Source: Acinetobacter albensis (GTDB taxonomy: Bacteria > Pseudomonadota > Gammaproteobacteria > Pseudomonadales > Moraxellaceae). From it: a DNA stretch of 64,000 bases. A program made the translations under genes and the position numbers. Within the stretch, counting starts at the first letter, position 1, and every line of letters begins with the position of its first letter. Below, one piece after another: positions 26,885-35,307 of the stretch. The notes below the pieces were generated by a model that ran no database searches, was not told the origin of the DNA, and saw nothing but the letters and a program-made list of their open reading frames with translations. The stretch spans positions 1 to 64,000 of the forward strand of contig NZ_FMBK01000013.1 in the NCBI RefSeq assembly GCF_900095025.1, given 5' to 3'.

Positions 26885-27532
26885 ATGAGTGAAACGCAAC
26901 AAAATCAAAATCGACCGCATTTGTTGCTAACCATGGCTATGATTGTTCTTGAAACTATTTTCACTTTCATTTTAAAACATGATCGTGTTGTAAGCTTGCA
27001 AGCTAAAAAATTTATTGATGAAAACATTACTATTAAAATCAATAGTTATTTACCGTATTTTGATTTTTATATTCAATTTACCGAGCAAGGTATCTTATTT
27101 GATACCAAAGAGCCTGATCATGCAGTCAACCTTGATATCCGCACCACACTTATGGATTTGATAAACATTTTTGTTTTTGCAAATCGTCGTAGTTTAAAAA
27201 AAATGCGAATCGATGGTGATATTACCTTAAAAGATGAATTTCGCGATCTCGCCTTACTTTTTAGCGTGCCGAAAGTTTTATCAGATTGGAAACAATGGTT
27301 AAGTGAACCTTCTGACGAACAAGATATTGTTAGTTCCAAAAAACGAATTGCGCCGCTTTTAGAAAAAATTGATCAACAGCGTTCAAGTATTAATCATCTA
27401 CAAGTAGAAGTGAAGCAATATAAAAATCGTATTCGTAGAATTGAACAAAAGCAAAAAAGAATTAATAGCGGATTTATTGTCATTGTCGGAATTTTAATTG
27501 CGTTATTAGTGTATAATTTTTGGCTAGGATAA
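26885..27532 (+). CDS. SCP2/UbiJ-like protein with C-terminal membrane anchor
   Basis: A 215-residue protein without a firm family match. The first 120 residues look like the lipid-binding SCP2 fold found in UbiJ: a hydrophobic first helix (LLLTMAMIVLETIFTFIL), then alternating strands (ITIKINSYLPYFDFYIQF), and a MRIDGDITLKDEFRDLALLF segment resembling the UbiJ GD-containing helix. It is followed by a long charged coiled coil (about 150-190) and one C-terminal transmembrane helix (FIVIVGILIALLVYNFWLG). UbiJ acts in ubiquinone synthesis; this protein is not next to other ubi genes. ATG 26885 has AAGGA upstream; TTG 26876 is less likely. Confidence 0.6.
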   Translation: MSETQQNQNRPHLLLTMAMIVLETIFTFILKHDRVVSLQAKKFIDENITIKINSYLPYFDFYIQFTEQGILFDTKEPDHAVNLDIRTTLMDLINIFVFANRRSLKKMRIDGDITLKDEFRDLALLFSVPKVLSDWKQWLSEPSDEQDIVSSKKRIAPLLEKIDQQRSSINHLQVEVKQYKNRIRRIEQKQKRINSGFIVIVGILIALLVYNFWLG

Positions 27533-27583
27533 ATAATTAATTTTTCATCATAAATAAAACTGTTTTGTGGCACATAAAAAAAC

Positions 27584-27612
27584 TTGACTATTTTAGTCAG
27601 GATTCATAAAAT
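27584..27612 (+). promoter_or_regulatory. iscR promoter with overlapping type 1 IscR site
   Basis: TTGACTATTTTAGTCAG at 27584-27600 matches the E. coli type 1 IscR consensus core (YYGACTRwwwYAGTCRR) at every position. The same TTGACT is the -35 box, and TAAAAT (27607-27612) follows after exactly 17 bp as -10. [2Fe-2S]-IscR is therefore expected to repress the isc operon here, as in E. coli. Confidence 0.88.
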
Positions 27613-27645
27613 CAACACATCTAGTCTTAACATGTGTATCGAATC

Positions 27646-28119
27646 ATGCGCCTTACCACTCGCGGTCGTTACGCAGTGACTGCTCTACTTGATTTAGCTT
27701 TGCAGCCAACTGAACAAACGATTACGCTTGCAGAAATTGCAAACCGTCAAACTATTTCCGTTGCCTATCTTGAGCAGTTATTCGCAAAACTAAAGCGCCA
27801 TGGTTTGGTTTCTAGTGTTCGAGGTGCTAATGGTGGATACCATTTAGCACGTAATGCAGAAAAAATCACTGTCTTAGAAATTATTGAAGCTGTAAACGAA
27901 ACTGTCGATGCGACTCGTTGTGACCATAAAGGTAACTGCCAAAATGGTGCAATGTGCTTAACACATGATTTATGGCAAGAACTCTCCCATCACATTGCCG
28001 ATTATTTAGCTAAAATTACTCTTGCTGATCTTGTAGCACGTGACAACGTACAAACTGTTGCAATCCGCCAAAATTCACCAAGTTTTGATTCAGCCCTTTT
28101 ATCGGGTACAGGTATTTAA
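27646..28119 (+). CDS. iscR: Fe-S cluster assembly transcriptional regulator IscR
   Basis: A 157-residue Rrf2-family winged-helix regulator that binds a [2Fe-2S] cluster and represses its own operon when clusters are plentiful. The start [19 protein letters not shown] and recognition region [22 protein letters not shown] are typical. The three cluster cysteines are in [13 protein letters not shown] at about residues 92-104, and the conserved histidine of the cluster site is nearby. The frame opens at GTG 27634, but the ATG at 27646 gives the canonical start. iscS begins 1 bp after its stop. A matching IscR site lies in its promoter. Confidence 0.97.
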   Translation: MRLTTRGRYAVTALLDLALQPTEQTITLAEIANRQTISVAYLEQLFAKLKRHGLVSSVRGANGGYHLARNAEKITVLEIIEAVNETVDATRCDHKGNCQNGAMCLTHDLWQELSHHIADYLAKITLADLVARDNVQTVAIRQNSPSFDSALLSGTGI

Positions 28120-28120
28120 C

Positions 28121-29338
28121 ATGAAACGTCCGATTTATCTTGATTATGCAGCAACCACTCCTGTAGACCCTCAAGTTGCAGAACGTATGATGGAATGTTT
28201 AACATTCGACGGTACTTTCGGTAATCCAGCATCACGTTCTCATGCCTACGGTTGGCAAGCAGAAGAAAAAGTTGAATATGCACGTGAACAAGTTGCAAAT
28301 TTAATAAAAGCTGATCCACGTGAAATCGTCTGGACTTCTGGTGCGACTGAATCTGATAACTTGGCGTTAAAAGGTATTGCTCAGTTTTATGGTTCTAAAG
28401 GTAAACACATTATTACCAGTAAAATTGAACATAAGGCAATTTTAGATACCTGTCGTGAGCTAGAAGAAGAAGGTTTTGAAATTACTTATATCGAACCTGA
28501 GCCAAAAACAGGTTTAGTCACCCCTGAAATGGTAAAAGCAGCCATTCGTCCAGATACCATTCTAGTTTCACTGATGATGGTAAACAATGAAATTGGTACA
28601 GTAACTGACGTTACTGCGATTGGTGAAATTACCCGTGCCAATAAAACGTATTTCCACGTCGATGCTGCTCAAGCCGCAGGAAAAGTTGAAATTGATCTTT
28701 CAACCATGAAAATTGATTTGATGAGTTTCTCAGCACATAAAATTTATGGTCCTAAAGGGATTGGCGCGTTGTTCGTTCGTCGTAGCCCACGTGTTCGTCT
28801 TAAAGGGCAAATGCATGGTGGTGGTCATGAACGTGGTATGCGTTCTGGTACACTTGCGACTCATCAAATTGTGGGTATGGGCGAAGCATTTGAGCTTGCA
28901 GGTAAAAACTTAGTATCTGAGCAAAAACGCATTCGTGTATTACGCGACAAACTCTGGAATGGTTTACAGGGTTTAGAACAAGTATTTTTAAATGGTCATG
29001 CTGAACAAAGTGTTGCAAATTACTTAAATGTAAGCTTCAACTTTGTTGAAGGTGAATCATTAATGATGGCATTGAAAGATGCAGCAGTTTCATCGGGTTC
29101 TGCATGTACTTCTGCAACACTTGAACCTTCATATGTACTTCGTGCATTAGGTTTATCTGATGAGTTGGCACATAGTTCAATTCGTTTCAGTTTTGGTAAA
29201 TATACCACTGAGGCAGATATTGACCATGTTCTTGAAGTGACTATTGCTGCTGTAGAAAAATTACGTGATCTTTCTCCTCTTTGGGATATGTACAAAGATG
29301 GTGTAGATCTATCTACAGTCGAGTGGGCTGAACACTAA
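28121..29338 (+). CDS. iscS: Cysteine desulfurase IscS
   Basis: A 405-residue PLP enzyme that takes sulfur from cysteine as a persulfide and hands it to IscU and other acceptors. It starts [17 protein letters not shown], has the PLP lysine in [12 protein letters not shown] near residue 206, and the persulfide cysteine in [21 protein letters not shown] near residue 328. The C-terminus WAEH is typical of IscS. The ORF is open upstream to 28040 within iscR, but the ATG at 28121 is the real start. It is followed by a 90-bp gap with stem-loops before iscU. Confidence 0.97.
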   Translation: MKRPIYLDYAATTPVDPQVAERMMECLTFDGTFGNPASRSHAYGWQAEEKVEYAREQVANLIKADPREIVWTSGATESDNLALKGIAQFYGSKGKHIITSKIEHKAILDTCRELEEEGFEITYIEPEPKTGLVTPEMVKAAIRPDTILVSLMMVNNEIGTVTDVTAIGEITRANKTYFHVDAAQAAGKVEIDLSTMKIDLMSFSAHKIYGPKGIGALFVRRSPRVRLKGQMHGGGHERGMRSGTLATHQIVGMGEAFELAGKNLVSEQKRIRVLRDKLWNGLQGLEQVFLNGHAEQSVANYLNVSFNFVEGESLMMALKDAAVSSGSACTSATLEPSYVLRALGLSDELAHSSIRFSFGKYTTEADIDHVLEVTIAAVEKLRDLSPLWDMYKDGVDLSTVEWAEH

Positions 29339-29351
29339 TTAATTTATTCAT

Positions 29352-29417
29352 GGCATCTTATAGTAATCTATTAAAGATGCCCCCATATTAAACCTTATCA
29401 GGCTGACCCCGAGGTTT
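29352..29417 (+). promoter_or_regulatory. Stem-loops between iscS and iscU
   Basis: GGCATCT (29352-29358) pairs with AGATGCC (29375-29381), and AAACCT (29390-29395) with AGGTTT (29412-29417), just before the iscU ribosome-binding region. They could protect or cleave the transcript and set the IscS:IscU ratio. No T run is present, so full termination is not expected. Confidence 0.5.
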
Positions 29418-29428
29418 GGAGACGCATC

Positions 29429-29815
29429 ATGGCTTATAGTGAAAAAGTAATTGATCATTACGAAAATCCTCGTAATGTAGGTGTTTTGGATAAAAACGCT
29501 GAAAATGTTGGTACAGGTATGGTGGGTGCACCAGCGTGTGGCGATGTTATGCGCCTGCAAATTCAAGTAGATGATAACGGCGTGATTGAACAAGCACGTT
29601 TTAAAACTTATGGATGTGGCTCTGCAATCGCTTCAAGTTCATTGGTAACTGAGTGGTTAAAAGGTAAAACTTTAGACCAAGCACAAGCGATTAAAAACAT
29701 TGATATCGCTACTGAACTTGCACTTCCTCCAGTAAAAGTACACTGTTCTGTACTTGCTGAAGATGCCATTAAAGCTGCTGTTGAAGATTATCGCAGCAAA
29801 AAAGCGAAAGCTTAA
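29429..29815 (+). CDS. iscU: Iron-sulfur cluster scaffold IscU
   Basis: A 128-residue scaffold on which IscS sulfur and iron form a [2Fe-2S] cluster. It has MAYSEKVIDHYENPRNVG, the first cluster cysteine in GAPACGDVMRLQI near residue 37, the second in KTYGCGSAIASSS near residue 63, and the third in PPVKVHCSVLAEDA near residue 106; LPPVKVHC is also the HscA recognition motif. Size is standard. It follows iscS in the isc operon and precedes iscA by 36 bp. Confidence 0.97.
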   Translation: MAYSEKVIDHYENPRNVGVLDKNAENVGTGMVGAPACGDVMRLQIQVDDNGVIEQARFKTYGCGSAIASSSLVTEWLKGKTLDQAQAIKNIDIATELALPPVKVHCSVLAEDAIKAAVEDYRSKKAKA

Positions 29816-29851
29816 TTATTTAAGTTTTGAATAAGGAACAATGGAGTTTTC

Positions 29852-30172
29852 ATGATTCATTTAACTGAAAATGCTGCAACTCATATCAGCAATTACTTGA
29901 AAAATCGCGGTAAGGGTGAAGGCATTCGCGTTGGCGTGAAAACTTCAGGCTGTTCTGGTTTGGCTTATGTACTCGAATTTGTCGATGACATTGATACACA
30001 TGATCAAACTTTTGAACAGTTTGGTGTTAAGGTTTTTGTTGATCCTAAAAGCAGTGTCTATTTGGAAGGTTTAGAAATGGACTATGTAAAAAATGGATTA
30101 AATGAAGGCTTCGAATTCAATAATCCCAATAAAAAAGGTGAATGTGGTTGTGGTGAATCTTTCACTGTCTAA
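29852..30172 (+). CDS. iscA: Iron-sulfur carrier protein IscA
   Basis: A 106-residue A-type carrier that passes clusters to apoproteins. The three conserved cysteines are visible: [14 protein letters not shown] near residue 35 and CGCGESF at the C-terminus. It starts [16 protein letters not shown], with AGGAACAATGGAG upstream. It follows iscU and precedes hscB, with a perfect 10-bp stem-loop in the gap after it. Confidence 0.96.
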   Translation: MIHLTENAATHISNYLKNRGKGEGIRVGVKTSGCSGLAYVLEFVDDIDTHDQTFEQFGVKVFVDPKSSVYLEGLEMDYVKNGLNEGFEFNNPNKKGECGCGESFTV

Positions 30173-30200
30173 ACAACTCTCCTGACCTTTTTAAAGCCTT

Positions 30201-30224
30201 AAAACAGTGTGCCTACACTGTTTT
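30201..30224 (+). promoter_or_regulatory. Perfect stem-loop between iscA and hscB
   Basis: AAAACAGTGT (30201-30210) pairs perfectly with ACACTGTTTT (30215-30224) around a 4-nt loop. It is terminator-like, but the only T run is within the stem, so partial termination or mRNA-end protection between the assembly genes and the chaperone genes is more likely. Confidence 0.6.
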
Positions 30225-30278
30225 AATTGCATTCATTTATGCACTTATTTTTATTGAACTTTGCGGATCACATCTCCC

Positions 30279-30794
30279 ATGAATCATTTTGAGTTATTCA
30301 ATCTTCCAGAAGTACTCGATATTGATTTAGCAGCTTTAAAAAATGAATTTTTAAAATTGCAGCAACAATATCATCCAGATAAAGCCGAGAATAAAGATCA
30401 AGCGTTGATTAAATCAAGCGAAATTAATCAGGCCTTTAAAGTTTTATCTCAAGTTGATAGTCGTGCGGGATATCTGCTTTCATTAAAAAAACAAGATCAC
30501 CTTCTCGATCAATCGATTAGTGATTTTGATTTTCTACAATCTGCCTTAGAAATTCGTGAGCAACTCGATGAAGCACATTCTGCCGATGACTTAGTTTCTC
30601 TAAAACAAGAAGTTCAACAATGGATTGATAGCTTAGTTCGTGAATTTAAAATTGATTACGCTGAGGAAGATTGGACTGAAGCTCGTGATACAGTTCGAAA
30701 ATTACGTTTCTTTCAAAAAGTTATGAGCGATATCGATAAAGCTGAAGATCGCTTTTTGGATGATGATACTTTTGATCTTGATGATGATTTTTAA
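30279..30794 (+). CDS. hscB: Fe-S co-chaperone HscB
   Basis: A 171-residue J-domain protein that brings IscU to HscA and stimulates its ATPase. The N-terminal J domain has FELFNLPEVLDIDLAALKNEFLKLQ and the HPD tripeptide in QQYHPDKAENKDQ near residue 36; the C-terminal three-helix bundle binds IscU. The frame opens at TTG 30261, but the ATG at 30279 (MNHFELFNL) is the canonical start. Its ribosome-binding site is weak (GCGGA at distance). It lies after iscA in the isc operon and 38 bp before hscA. Confidence 0.95.
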   Translation: MNHFELFNLPEVLDIDLAALKNEFLKLQQQYHPDKAENKDQALIKSSEINQAFKVLSQVDSRAGYLLSLKKQDHLLDQSISDFDFLQSALEIREQLDEAHSADDLVSLKQEVQQWIDSLVREFKIDYAEEDWTEARDTVRKLRFFQKVMSDIDKAEDRFLDDDTFDLDDDF

Positions 30795-30832
30795 TTTATT
30801 TTTACTTTTAGACGTTCAAAGGATGTAACACT

Positions 30833-32695
30833 ATGGCTCTCTTGCAAATTGCAGAACCTGGTCAATCAAGTGCGCCCCATGAACACCGTATTGCGATTGG
30901 TATCGATTTAGGAACCACTCACTCTTTAGTCGCTACGGTTTTATCTGGCAAAGCCAAAGTTCTTAATGATGATCAAGGTCGCGTGTTACTTCCATCTCTT
31001 GCACATTATGCGGAGCACACAGCTCTGTATGGAGATGATGCAAAAAGCTTTATTACCAGCGACCCTAAAAACACAATTGTTTCTGTTAAACGTTTTATGG
31101 GACGCTCAAAAGCAGATATTAAGTTTCAACATCCGTATACACTGGTCGGTGAAGATCACCAAATGCCAGCCTTTGAAACCAATCAAGGACCTAAAACGCC
31201 TGTTGAAATTTCGGCTGAAATATTAAAACAATTAAAAGAGCGCGCTGAATCAAGTTTACAGAATCCGATTAATGGCGCGGTGATTACTGTTCCTGCTTAT
31301 TTTGATGAAGCGCAACGCCAAGCCACTCGCGATGCTGCGCAATTGGCTGGTTTAAACGTATTGCGTTTATTGAATGAACCGACTGCTGCTGCGGTGGCTT
31401 ATGGTTTAGATCAAACTGCAAATTTGGCTTCCGATCGCAATTACGTTATTTATGATTTGGGCGGTGGGACTTTTGACGTTTCTATTTTGCGTTTTACTCA
31501 AGGTGTTTTTGAAGTATTAGCCACTGGTGGACACACTGCACTTGGCGGTGATGATCTTGATCGATTAATCGTTAAATGGGCAAAAAAACAACTGAATATT
31601 GAAACGCTGAATGATTCAGAATATGCACATTTTATTGTTGCAGCGCGCAATGCCAAAGAATCTTTAACCGATGTAGAATCTGTCGATCTTCAAATCTTCA
31701 ATCATGTTTTAAGTCTAGATCGAATCACATTCCAAGCTATTATCAAAGTTGCTTTGGACAAAACGATTAGTGTATGCAAACGTGTCATGCGCGATGCTAA
31801 ACTTGAACTGAGCGATATTCAAAATGTAGTTCTGGTGGGTGGTTCAACTCGGTCTTATGCAGTACAACAAGCGGTACAAGACGTTTTTAATCAAGAACCT
31901 TTATGTACCATTAATCCAGATGAAGTGGTTGCAATTGGCGCAGCCATCACTGCAGATCAACTGATTGGTAATAACACAGAAGGTGCATTACTTCTTGATG
32001 TTACCCCACTCTCGCTCGGTTTAGAAACCATGGGCGGGTTGGTCGAACGTCTGATTTCACGTAATACTGCTATTCCCGTAGCACGTCGTCAAGAGTTTAC
32101 CACCTATCAAGATGGTCAAACTGCTATGCTCATTCACATCGTACAAGGCGAACGTGATTTGGTGGAACATTGCCGTAGTTTAGGTCGTTTTATCTTGCAT
32201 GGCATTCCTCCAATGACTGCGGGTCAAGCACGTATTGAAGTGACATTTCAAGTAGATGCAGATGGTTTGCTTACCGTTTCTGCAAAAGAAACCACTTCTG
32301 GTGTACATGCACAGATTGATATCAAACCGTCTTATGGTTTATCGGATGCTGATACTGAGCGCCTATTGATTGAAGGTTTTAAATTTGCAGAAGAAGATAA
32401 AAATCTTCGCCATTTGCAAGAAACCAAAGTTGAAGCGCAACGTGAACTTGAAGCACTGACCCAAGCATTGAAAGTTGATTCAAGTCTGCTCAGTGCAGAG
32501 CAACAAAATGCTTTAGCACAAGCCAAAGTAGAACTTGAACAACAATTATCAACAACCAATATTGAAACTATTGAACAAGCTGTGCATCAGCTTAAAATAC
32601 ACAGTGATGCTTTTGCAGCGGCTCGTATGAATCAACATATTGATTCTGCGCTCAAAGGTACTCAACTTGATGATTGGTCAAACTCACCCAAATAA
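30833..32695 (+). CDS. hscA: Fe-S chaperone HscA (Hsp70 family)
   Basis: A 620-residue specialised Hsp70 that uses ATP to release the cluster from IscU. The nucleotide-binding domain starts [18 protein letters not shown] near residue 21 and contains [14 protein letters not shown] and [14 protein letters not shown]. The substrate domain from about residue 390 has [17 protein letters not shown], and the helical lid is at the end. It follows hscB and precedes fdx by 13 bp, the standard order. Confidence 0.97.
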   Translation: MALLQIAEPGQSSAPHEHRIAIGIDLGTTHSLVATVLSGKAKVLNDDQGRVLLPSLAHYAEHTALYGDDAKSFITSDPKNTIVSVKRFMGRSKADIKFQHPYTLVGEDHQMPAFETNQGPKTPVEISAEILKQLKERAESSLQNPINGAVITVPAYFDEAQRQATRDAAQLAGLNVLRLLNEPTAAAVAYGLDQTANLASDRNYVIYDLGGGTFDVSILRFTQGVFEVLATGGHTALGGDDLDRLIVKWAKKQLNIETLNDSEYAHFIVAARNAKESLTDVESVDLQIFNHVLSLDRITFQAIIKVALDKTISVCKRVMRDAKLELSDIQNVVLVGGSTRSYAVQQAVQDVFNQEPLCTINPDEVVAIGAAITADQLIGNNTEGALLLDVTPLSLGLETMGGLVERLISRNTAIPVARRQEFTTYQDGQTAMLIHIVQGERDLVEHCRSLGRFILHGIPPMTAGQARIEVTFQVDADGLLTVSAKETTSGVHAQIDIKPSYGLSDADTERLLIEGFKFAEEDKNLRHLQETKVEAQRELEALTQALKVDSSLLSAEQQNALAQAKVELEQQLSTTNIETIEQAVHQLKIHSDAFAAARMNQHIDSALKGTQLDDWSNSPK

Positions 32696-32708
32696 ATAGG
32701 TAGAAATT

Positions 32709-33047
32709 ATGCCACGTATTAAAGTTCTTCCGCATGCGCAAATTTGCCCTAACGGTGCGGAGTTTGAAGTTGAACAAAATGCCAATCTTTGTGAAAGCTT
32801 ATTGAAAAATGGTATTAAAATTGAGCATGCTTGCGATATGTCTGCTGCATGTACAACGTGTCACGTGGTGGTACGTAGAGGTTTTGATAGCCTAGATGAA
32901 ATGAATGATGTTGAAGCCGATTTACTTGATCGTGCTTGGGGACTTGAACCTGATTCACGTCTTTCTTGTCAGGTTAAAATTGTAGAGCAAGATTTGGAAG
33001 TTGAGATTCCAAAATATACGATCAATCATGCTTCGGAAAATCATTAA
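32709..33047 (+). CDS. fdx: ISC system 2Fe-2S type ferredoxin
   Basis: A 112-residue adrenodoxin-type ferredoxin that supplies electrons for cluster assembly. The cluster ligands are in HACDMSAACTTCHVVV (Cys-x5-Cys-x2-Cys, about residues 42-51) and the fourth in SRLSCQVKI near residue 87. It is the last gene of the isc operon and ends at a strong terminator, so there is no iscX here, unlike E. coli. Confidence 0.96.
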   Translation: MPRIKVLPHAQICPNGAEFEVEQNANLCESLLKNGIKIEHACDMSAACTTCHVVVRRGFDSLDEMNDVEADLLDRAWGLEPDSRLSCQVKIVEQDLEVEIPKYTINHASENH

Positions 33048-33057
33048 TTTTTTCACC

Positions 33058-33093
33058 GCATAAAAAACCACGCTTTTGCGTGGTTTTTTATGC
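33058..33093. terminator. Terminator of the isc operon
   Basis: GCATAAAAAACCACGC (33058-33073) is the exact reverse complement of GCGTGGTTTTTTATGC (33078-33093). It lies 10 bp after fdx and faces the convergent cyclase gene, so it can work both ways. Confidence 0.9.
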
Positions 33094-33124
33094 TAAATAC
33101 ATATTTTAATTATGCTTTTTTATA

Positions 33125-34582
33125 CTACTCATCATCATTTCTAGGTTTTTTTACTTCATCTTCTAAATTCAATTTTACAATACCCTGAGCATTGGTCATT
33201 TTTTGCTGTTTTTGAATTCTTTTGATCATTTTTTCTAAAACATTAATCAACTCTGGATATTCATAATTTTGAACTTCATCTAAGTTTAATAACAAATGAA
33301 AACCTTTATATTCATAATCAAACCAACGCTGATAATCTAACTTCCGCGAACTGTATTTTTCCATCACTTGCCAAGTATTGACTGGTGCTTGAATGCCCTT
33401 AAGGGTAATCGGTGCTTTAGGTGCACATAAATAATCATTTTTAATTAAGTTATAGGTCTCATCTGAAATCAAAATTTCATCGACTGCTGCGGCACTTTGC
33501 AAACGTGCTGCCAAATTTGCATCGCGTCCCACAATGGTATAGGCCATGCGATGTGCTGCACCATAATTTCCAACGTGACAATATCCCGTACTGATTCCCA
33601 TCCGGATATGTAAAGCCGGATAACCCATTTTAATCCAACGCTCTCTTAATAGTTTCATTTGTTGACGCATCTCAATGGCCATATCTAGACAAGTTTTTGC
33701 ATCTTGTTCTACACCCTGAGAAATTGGATCACCAAAAAAAATGAGAATTGCATCGCCCATAAATTTGTCGACTGTTGCTTCATGATGTTTCGCAATTTCA
33801 GTCATATGGCTTAAATAGTCATTGAGTAAAAAAGCTAAATCATCGGGAATCAAAGTTTCAGAAAGCTCAGTAAAACCTTGAATATCTGAAAAAAAGATGG
33901 TCATCTTTTTACGTTTATACTCTATTTTAGCTGCAGACTCACCTTTCATAATAGAATGCCACAATTGCATAGGCGCATAACGGCTAAGCTGATTGGCAAA
34001 TTCCATATAGCGATTCATTTGCTCAAAATAGTAAGTTTTACGGTCATTGATATGCTGCACTTGACTACGTTGGTAAAAACTACCCACACCAAAATAAGTA
34101 ATTAAACAAATAAAACCAAGAACGGTTAATTCACCAGTGGTTTGCTCAAAATAATCACCAAACCCAAAAATAAAGATATTGCATAAATAAAAAATTGCAC
34201 AACCTAACAGGCTAGCCAATGAGATCAGCATAAATGAAATTTTAATATTAAAAGCAGTGTATAAAAGAGCAAAAAATAAGAGCAGGGTCAGAACAAGATT
34301 TAAATGGATTGCAGATAAAATGATTGCAATGACAACAATATCAAGAATAAACAAGACATTATTTTGTGTCTTTAGATTAAAACGGTATGACAACCAATTG
34401 GATAATTTAGGTGTAATTAATAAAATAAACAGCAGAAAAATAGGAACATAGATCTGATAGTGAGTGTCAGATGATGTGTAATGATAGACGAGGATAATCA
34501 AAGACAACATGATATACCCCATCAAACGATGAAAATATTCAAATTGTTTTGGTTCTTTTCTTATCCAATCGTCCAATGACAC
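33125..34582 (-). CDS. Membrane-bound class III adenylate/guanylate cyclase
   Basis: A 485-residue protein. The first 190 residues hold about six transmembrane helices, similar in layout to MASE2-type sensor regions of proteobacterial CyaB enzymes. The catalytic domain follows: the first metal aspartate in FFSDIQGFTELSE (near 235), second in VDKFMGDAILIFFG (near 280), and the Asn/Arg transition-state pair in GRDANLAARLQ (near 360). The lysine in VDKFMGD argues for ATP rather than GTP. About 100 further residues end in an acidic tail. The start is GTG at 34582, supported by GGGAG 8 nt upstream. Signal and exact product are unproven. Confidence 0.88.
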   Translation of the reverse strand: MSLDDWIRKEPKQFEYFHRLMGYIMLSLIILVYHYTSSDTHYQIYVPIFLLFILLITPKLSNWLSYRFNLKTQNNVLFILDIVVIAIILSAIHLNLVLTLLLFFALLYTAFNIKISFMLISLASLLGCAIFYLCNIFIFGFGDYFEQTTGELTVLGFICLITYFGVGSFYQRSQVQHINDRKTYYFEQMNRYMEFANQLSRYAPMQLWHSIMKGESAAKIEYKRKKMTIFFSDIQGFTELSETLIPDDLAFLLNDYLSHMTEIAKHHEATVDKFMGDAILIFFGDPISQGVEQDAKTCLDMAIEMRQQMKLLRERWIKMGYPALHIRMGISTGYCHVGNYGAAHRMAYTIVGRDANLAARLQSAAAVDEILISDETYNLIKNDYLCAPKAPITLKGIQAPVNTWQVMEKYSSRKLDYQRWFDYEYKGFHLLLNLDEVQNYEYPELINVLEKMIKRIQKQQKMTNAQGIVKLNLEDEVKKPRNDDE

Positions 34583-34642
34583 TTAACTACTCCCAACCAG
34601 AGGATTTACATTTTATTCTTTTAATCTGGTTTAATGACTGGA

Positions 34643-35077
34643 TCAGTCCATTCGCCAATCAAATGGCATATCACCTTGACCACGTAAAGCCAACATTAAA
34701 GTTTGACGCATATGCGCAAGGACTTCATTGCTATAAGGAACGGCTGGTGTTCCCCAAACAGGTTTTGGCCATGCAATATCATTCTGATAACGTACAACAT
34801 GATGAAAATGTAATTGTGGGACTACATTTCCCAAAGCTGCGACATTCATTTTATCAGCACGGAATACACGCGCGAGCTGGCTTGATAACCAACTTGATTC
34901 ACGCAAGAATTGTTCTTGGTCCGCCTGACTCAGCTCATATAACTCTGTAATTCCAGGTACACGCGGAATCAAGATCAGCCATGGAAATTGCATATCATTC
35001 ATTAAACGACATGTTGACAGTGGAAAGTCGCCTATGAAAAAAGTATCTTGAGCAAGTTGTGGGTGCAAACTAAACAT
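34643..35077 (-). CDS. HIT family protein
   Basis: A 144-residue histidine-triad nucleotide-binding protein. The triad region reads VPQLHFHHVVRY near residue 90: the first histidine of the usual H-x-H-x-H set is glutamine, as in one HIT subgroup, and the later histidines are kept. FPWLILIPRVPGITELYEL is the typical N-terminal sheet. Such enzymes hydrolyse nucleoside phosphoramidates or dinucleotides; the substrate here is unknown. It lies 60 bp upstream of the cyclase in the same direction and may be co-transcribed with it. Confidence 0.85.
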   Translation of the reverse strand: MFSLHPQLAQDTFFIGDFPLSTCRLMNDMQFPWLILIPRVPGITELYELSQADQEQFLRESSWLSSQLARVFRADKMNVAALGNVVPQLHFHHVVRYQNDIAWPKPVWGTPAVPYSNEVLAHMRQTLMLALRGQGDMPFDWRMD

Positions 35078-35307
35078 ATCTTTATAAATGATGCAAAATT
35101 AAAATGATGGCTAATACTACCACATACAATGAAGTGTGAATATTCTATGCAATGCGTTTCATTACAAATAAATTACGATTTTATTTAAACCCTTTCAGCG
35201 CTCTAAATATATTAAATTTCTTCAAAAATCAAATATATGTTAGATATCAGGTTTATTTCTTTCTTGTCTCCAAATAGGTACGCTTATTTTTCAGTGCCTG
35301 CCTATTT

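Noticed and set aside
31577-31584. A7 run in hscA as a phase-variation site
   Set aside because: Runs of seven A are frequent in this AT-rich sequence and give no special signal.
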